Below are positions 5,621 to 6,357 of a stretch of DNA of 6,357 nucleotides, one piece after another. A program made the translations under genes and the position numbers. A model generated the notes under the pieces. The model had not been told where the DNA came from. It made no database searches and saw only the letters and a program-made list of their open reading frames with translations. This stretch comes from Azoarcus sp. (GTDB lineage: Bacteria > Pseudomonadota > Gammaproteobacteria > Burkholderiales > Rhodocyclaceae), in the NCBI GenBank assembly GCA_031285365.1, contig JAITWP010000079.1, positions 1 to 6,357 of the forward strand, given 5' to 3'. Positions within the stretch are counted from its first letter, which is position 1. Each line of letters starts with the position of its first letter.

Positions 5621-5956
5621 TCATTCGCGCGGCGTCTCCACGGCGCGGCGGCGATTGTGGCGCCACAGGTGGCAATAGACGAACCCCGGAAAGGCGAACA
5701 CGAGAAACATGCAAAACGTCGCGGCGTAAAACTGCCAGTTCTTCGAGTAAATAACGCCGTAGGCGTTCTTTTCCAGCAGGAAGGCAAAGCCGCCTATGAC
5801 GAGATAGAACAACAACAGTTCCAAAAATCGCCAACCGAAACCTTTGCGCCCCGAGGGATGACGCCACACAAACAGCACACGCTCGAACAGAAAAGGCAGA
5901 TTGGCTGCCACGCAGGCAAGACCAACCACAATCCAGACCGTGGGAGAACCCGTCAT
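5621..5956 (-). CDS. DUF2818 family membrane protein, nuoN-adjacent
   Basis: This 111-residue protein matches the DUF2818 family, small membrane proteins encoded just after nuoN in betaproteobacteria. No biochemical function is known to me. Three hydrophobic segments are visible: about 5-27 (VWIVVGLACVAANLPFLFE), 43-63 (FLELLLFYLVIGGFAFLLE) and 76-98 (FYAATFCMFLVFAFPGFVY). The C-terminus is basic (HLWRHNRRR, 96-104), which suggests a cytoplasmic tail. The start at 5956 is supported by AGGGA eight nt upstream. It begins 21 nt after the nuoN stop and is surely cotranscribed with it. Its fixed position suggests a role in complex I assembly or stability in this lineage, but that is inference from context only. 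Confidence 0.88.
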   Translation of the reverse strand: MTGSPTVWIVVGLACVAANLPFLFERVLFVWRHPSGRKGFGWRFLELLLFYLVIGGFAFLLEKNAYGVIYSKNWQFYAATFCMFLVFAFPGFVYCHLWRHNRRRAVETPRE

Positions 5957-5977
5957 TTTGTATTTCCCTGCTTCCGC

Positions 5978-6357
5978 TTAACCCGTAAACGCCACTTTCA
6001 TGGCCCCTGCGCACCATTGCAGCAGTGTACCCGGCATGAGCCCGAGCAGGGCAATGGCCACGCCGTTGAGCGACAGCATCACCTGCAATTCGCCCGAGGC
6101 TATGAGCGGAGTCGTATCGACCGGTTCATCGAAGTACATGAATTTGACGATGCGCAGATAGTAGAAAGCGCCGATGAGCGACATCACCACCGCCAGCACC
6201 GCAATCCAGAGATGACCAGCCTGAATCACAGCCTGGAGCACGGAGAACTTGGCAAAGAAACCGACGAAGAAAGGAATGCCCGCCATTGAGAACATCACGA
6301 AGAGCATGAGCAGCGCAAACCAGGAGTTGCGGCGATTGAGCCCCTTGAAAAGATCGG
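5978..6357 (-). CDS. nuoN: NADH-quinone oxidoreductase subunit N, C-terminal part (enters from the right edge)
   Basis: NuoN is one of the three antiporter-like proton-pumping membrane subunits of complex I. About 126 codons are present, starting inside the gene at DLFKGLNRRNSWFALLMLF and ending MKVAFTG. The segment FSMAGIPFFVGFFAKF carries the lysine (in FAKF) that is conserved in the NuoN proton path. It is followed by a hydrophobic helix (LWIAVLAVVMSLIGAFYYLRIV) ending in the typical YYLR, and a last helix (VMLSLNGVAIALLGLMPGTLL). The full protein is normally about 480 residues, so nearly three quarters lies outside the window. It is the last nuo structural gene before DUF2818, as in other betaproteobacteria. 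Confidence 0.96.
   Translation of the reverse strand, partial: DLFKGLNRRNSWFALLMLFVMFSMAGIPFFVGFFAKFSVLQAVIQAGHLWIAVLAVVMSLIGAFYYLRIVKFMYFDEPVDTTPLIASGELQVMLSLNGVAIALLGLMPGTLLQWCAGAMKVAFTG

Noticed and set aside
5594..6289. Plus-strand 231-codon open frame opposite DUF2818 and nuoN
   Set aside because: It is antisense to two recognised membrane proteins; its His/Gln/Arg-rich content is the usual shadow of hydrophobic codons.

Overview
The window looks like a chromosomal housekeeping region of a Gram-negative proteobacterium, most likely a betaproteobacterium. The best evidence is the 3' end of nuoN followed directly by a small three-helix membrane protein of the DUF2818 type, a pairing I know from betaproteobacterial complex I operons. 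The aroA, cmk and rpsA genes also lie in the same order and orientation as in many proteobacteria. A Nitrosomonadales-like host is possible, but I cannot establish the order or genus from this sequence.

All genes but one are on the minus strand. Read in the direction of transcription, from the right end, they are: the C-terminal third or so of NuoN (5978-6357, entering from outside); DUF2818 (5621-5956); a GC-rich palindrome followed by four T's that looks like a terminator (5550-5565); a tight run of an SNF-type sodium-dependent transporter (4170-5543), a MaoC-like hydratase (3709-4167) and an AroA-Cmk fusion protein (1653-3692), with gaps of 2 and 16 nt; then, across a 960-nt interval, the first 230 codons of ribosomal protein S1 (1-692), which leaves at the left edge. 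The interval holds the only plus-strand gene, a small unrecognised lipoprotein (1127-1648). Its end meets the end of aroA-cmk with only 4 nt between them, and it diverges from rpsA.

Functionally, the region covers respiration (complex I), amino-acid or solute uptake (SNF symporter), acyl-thioester hydration (MaoC), the sixth step of the shikimate pathway fused to CMP/dCMP phosphorylation (AroA-Cmk), and translation (S1). Interrupting cmk-rpsA with an opposing gene means that rpsA probably depends on its own promoter. I propose one at 928-956, with a leader of about 230 nt that lacks a Shine-Dalgarno sequence and ends in a pyrimidine tract.

I see no wholly new system. The features most worth a second look are an 81-nt palindromic repeat element inserted in frame in the AroA coding sequence (3395-3475), a serine at the AroA position that is proline in E. 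coli (Pro101, a known glyphosate-tolerance site), the linker-free AroA-Cmk fusion, the lower-GC orphan lipoprotein gene, and the hairpin set almost directly against the SNF start codon.
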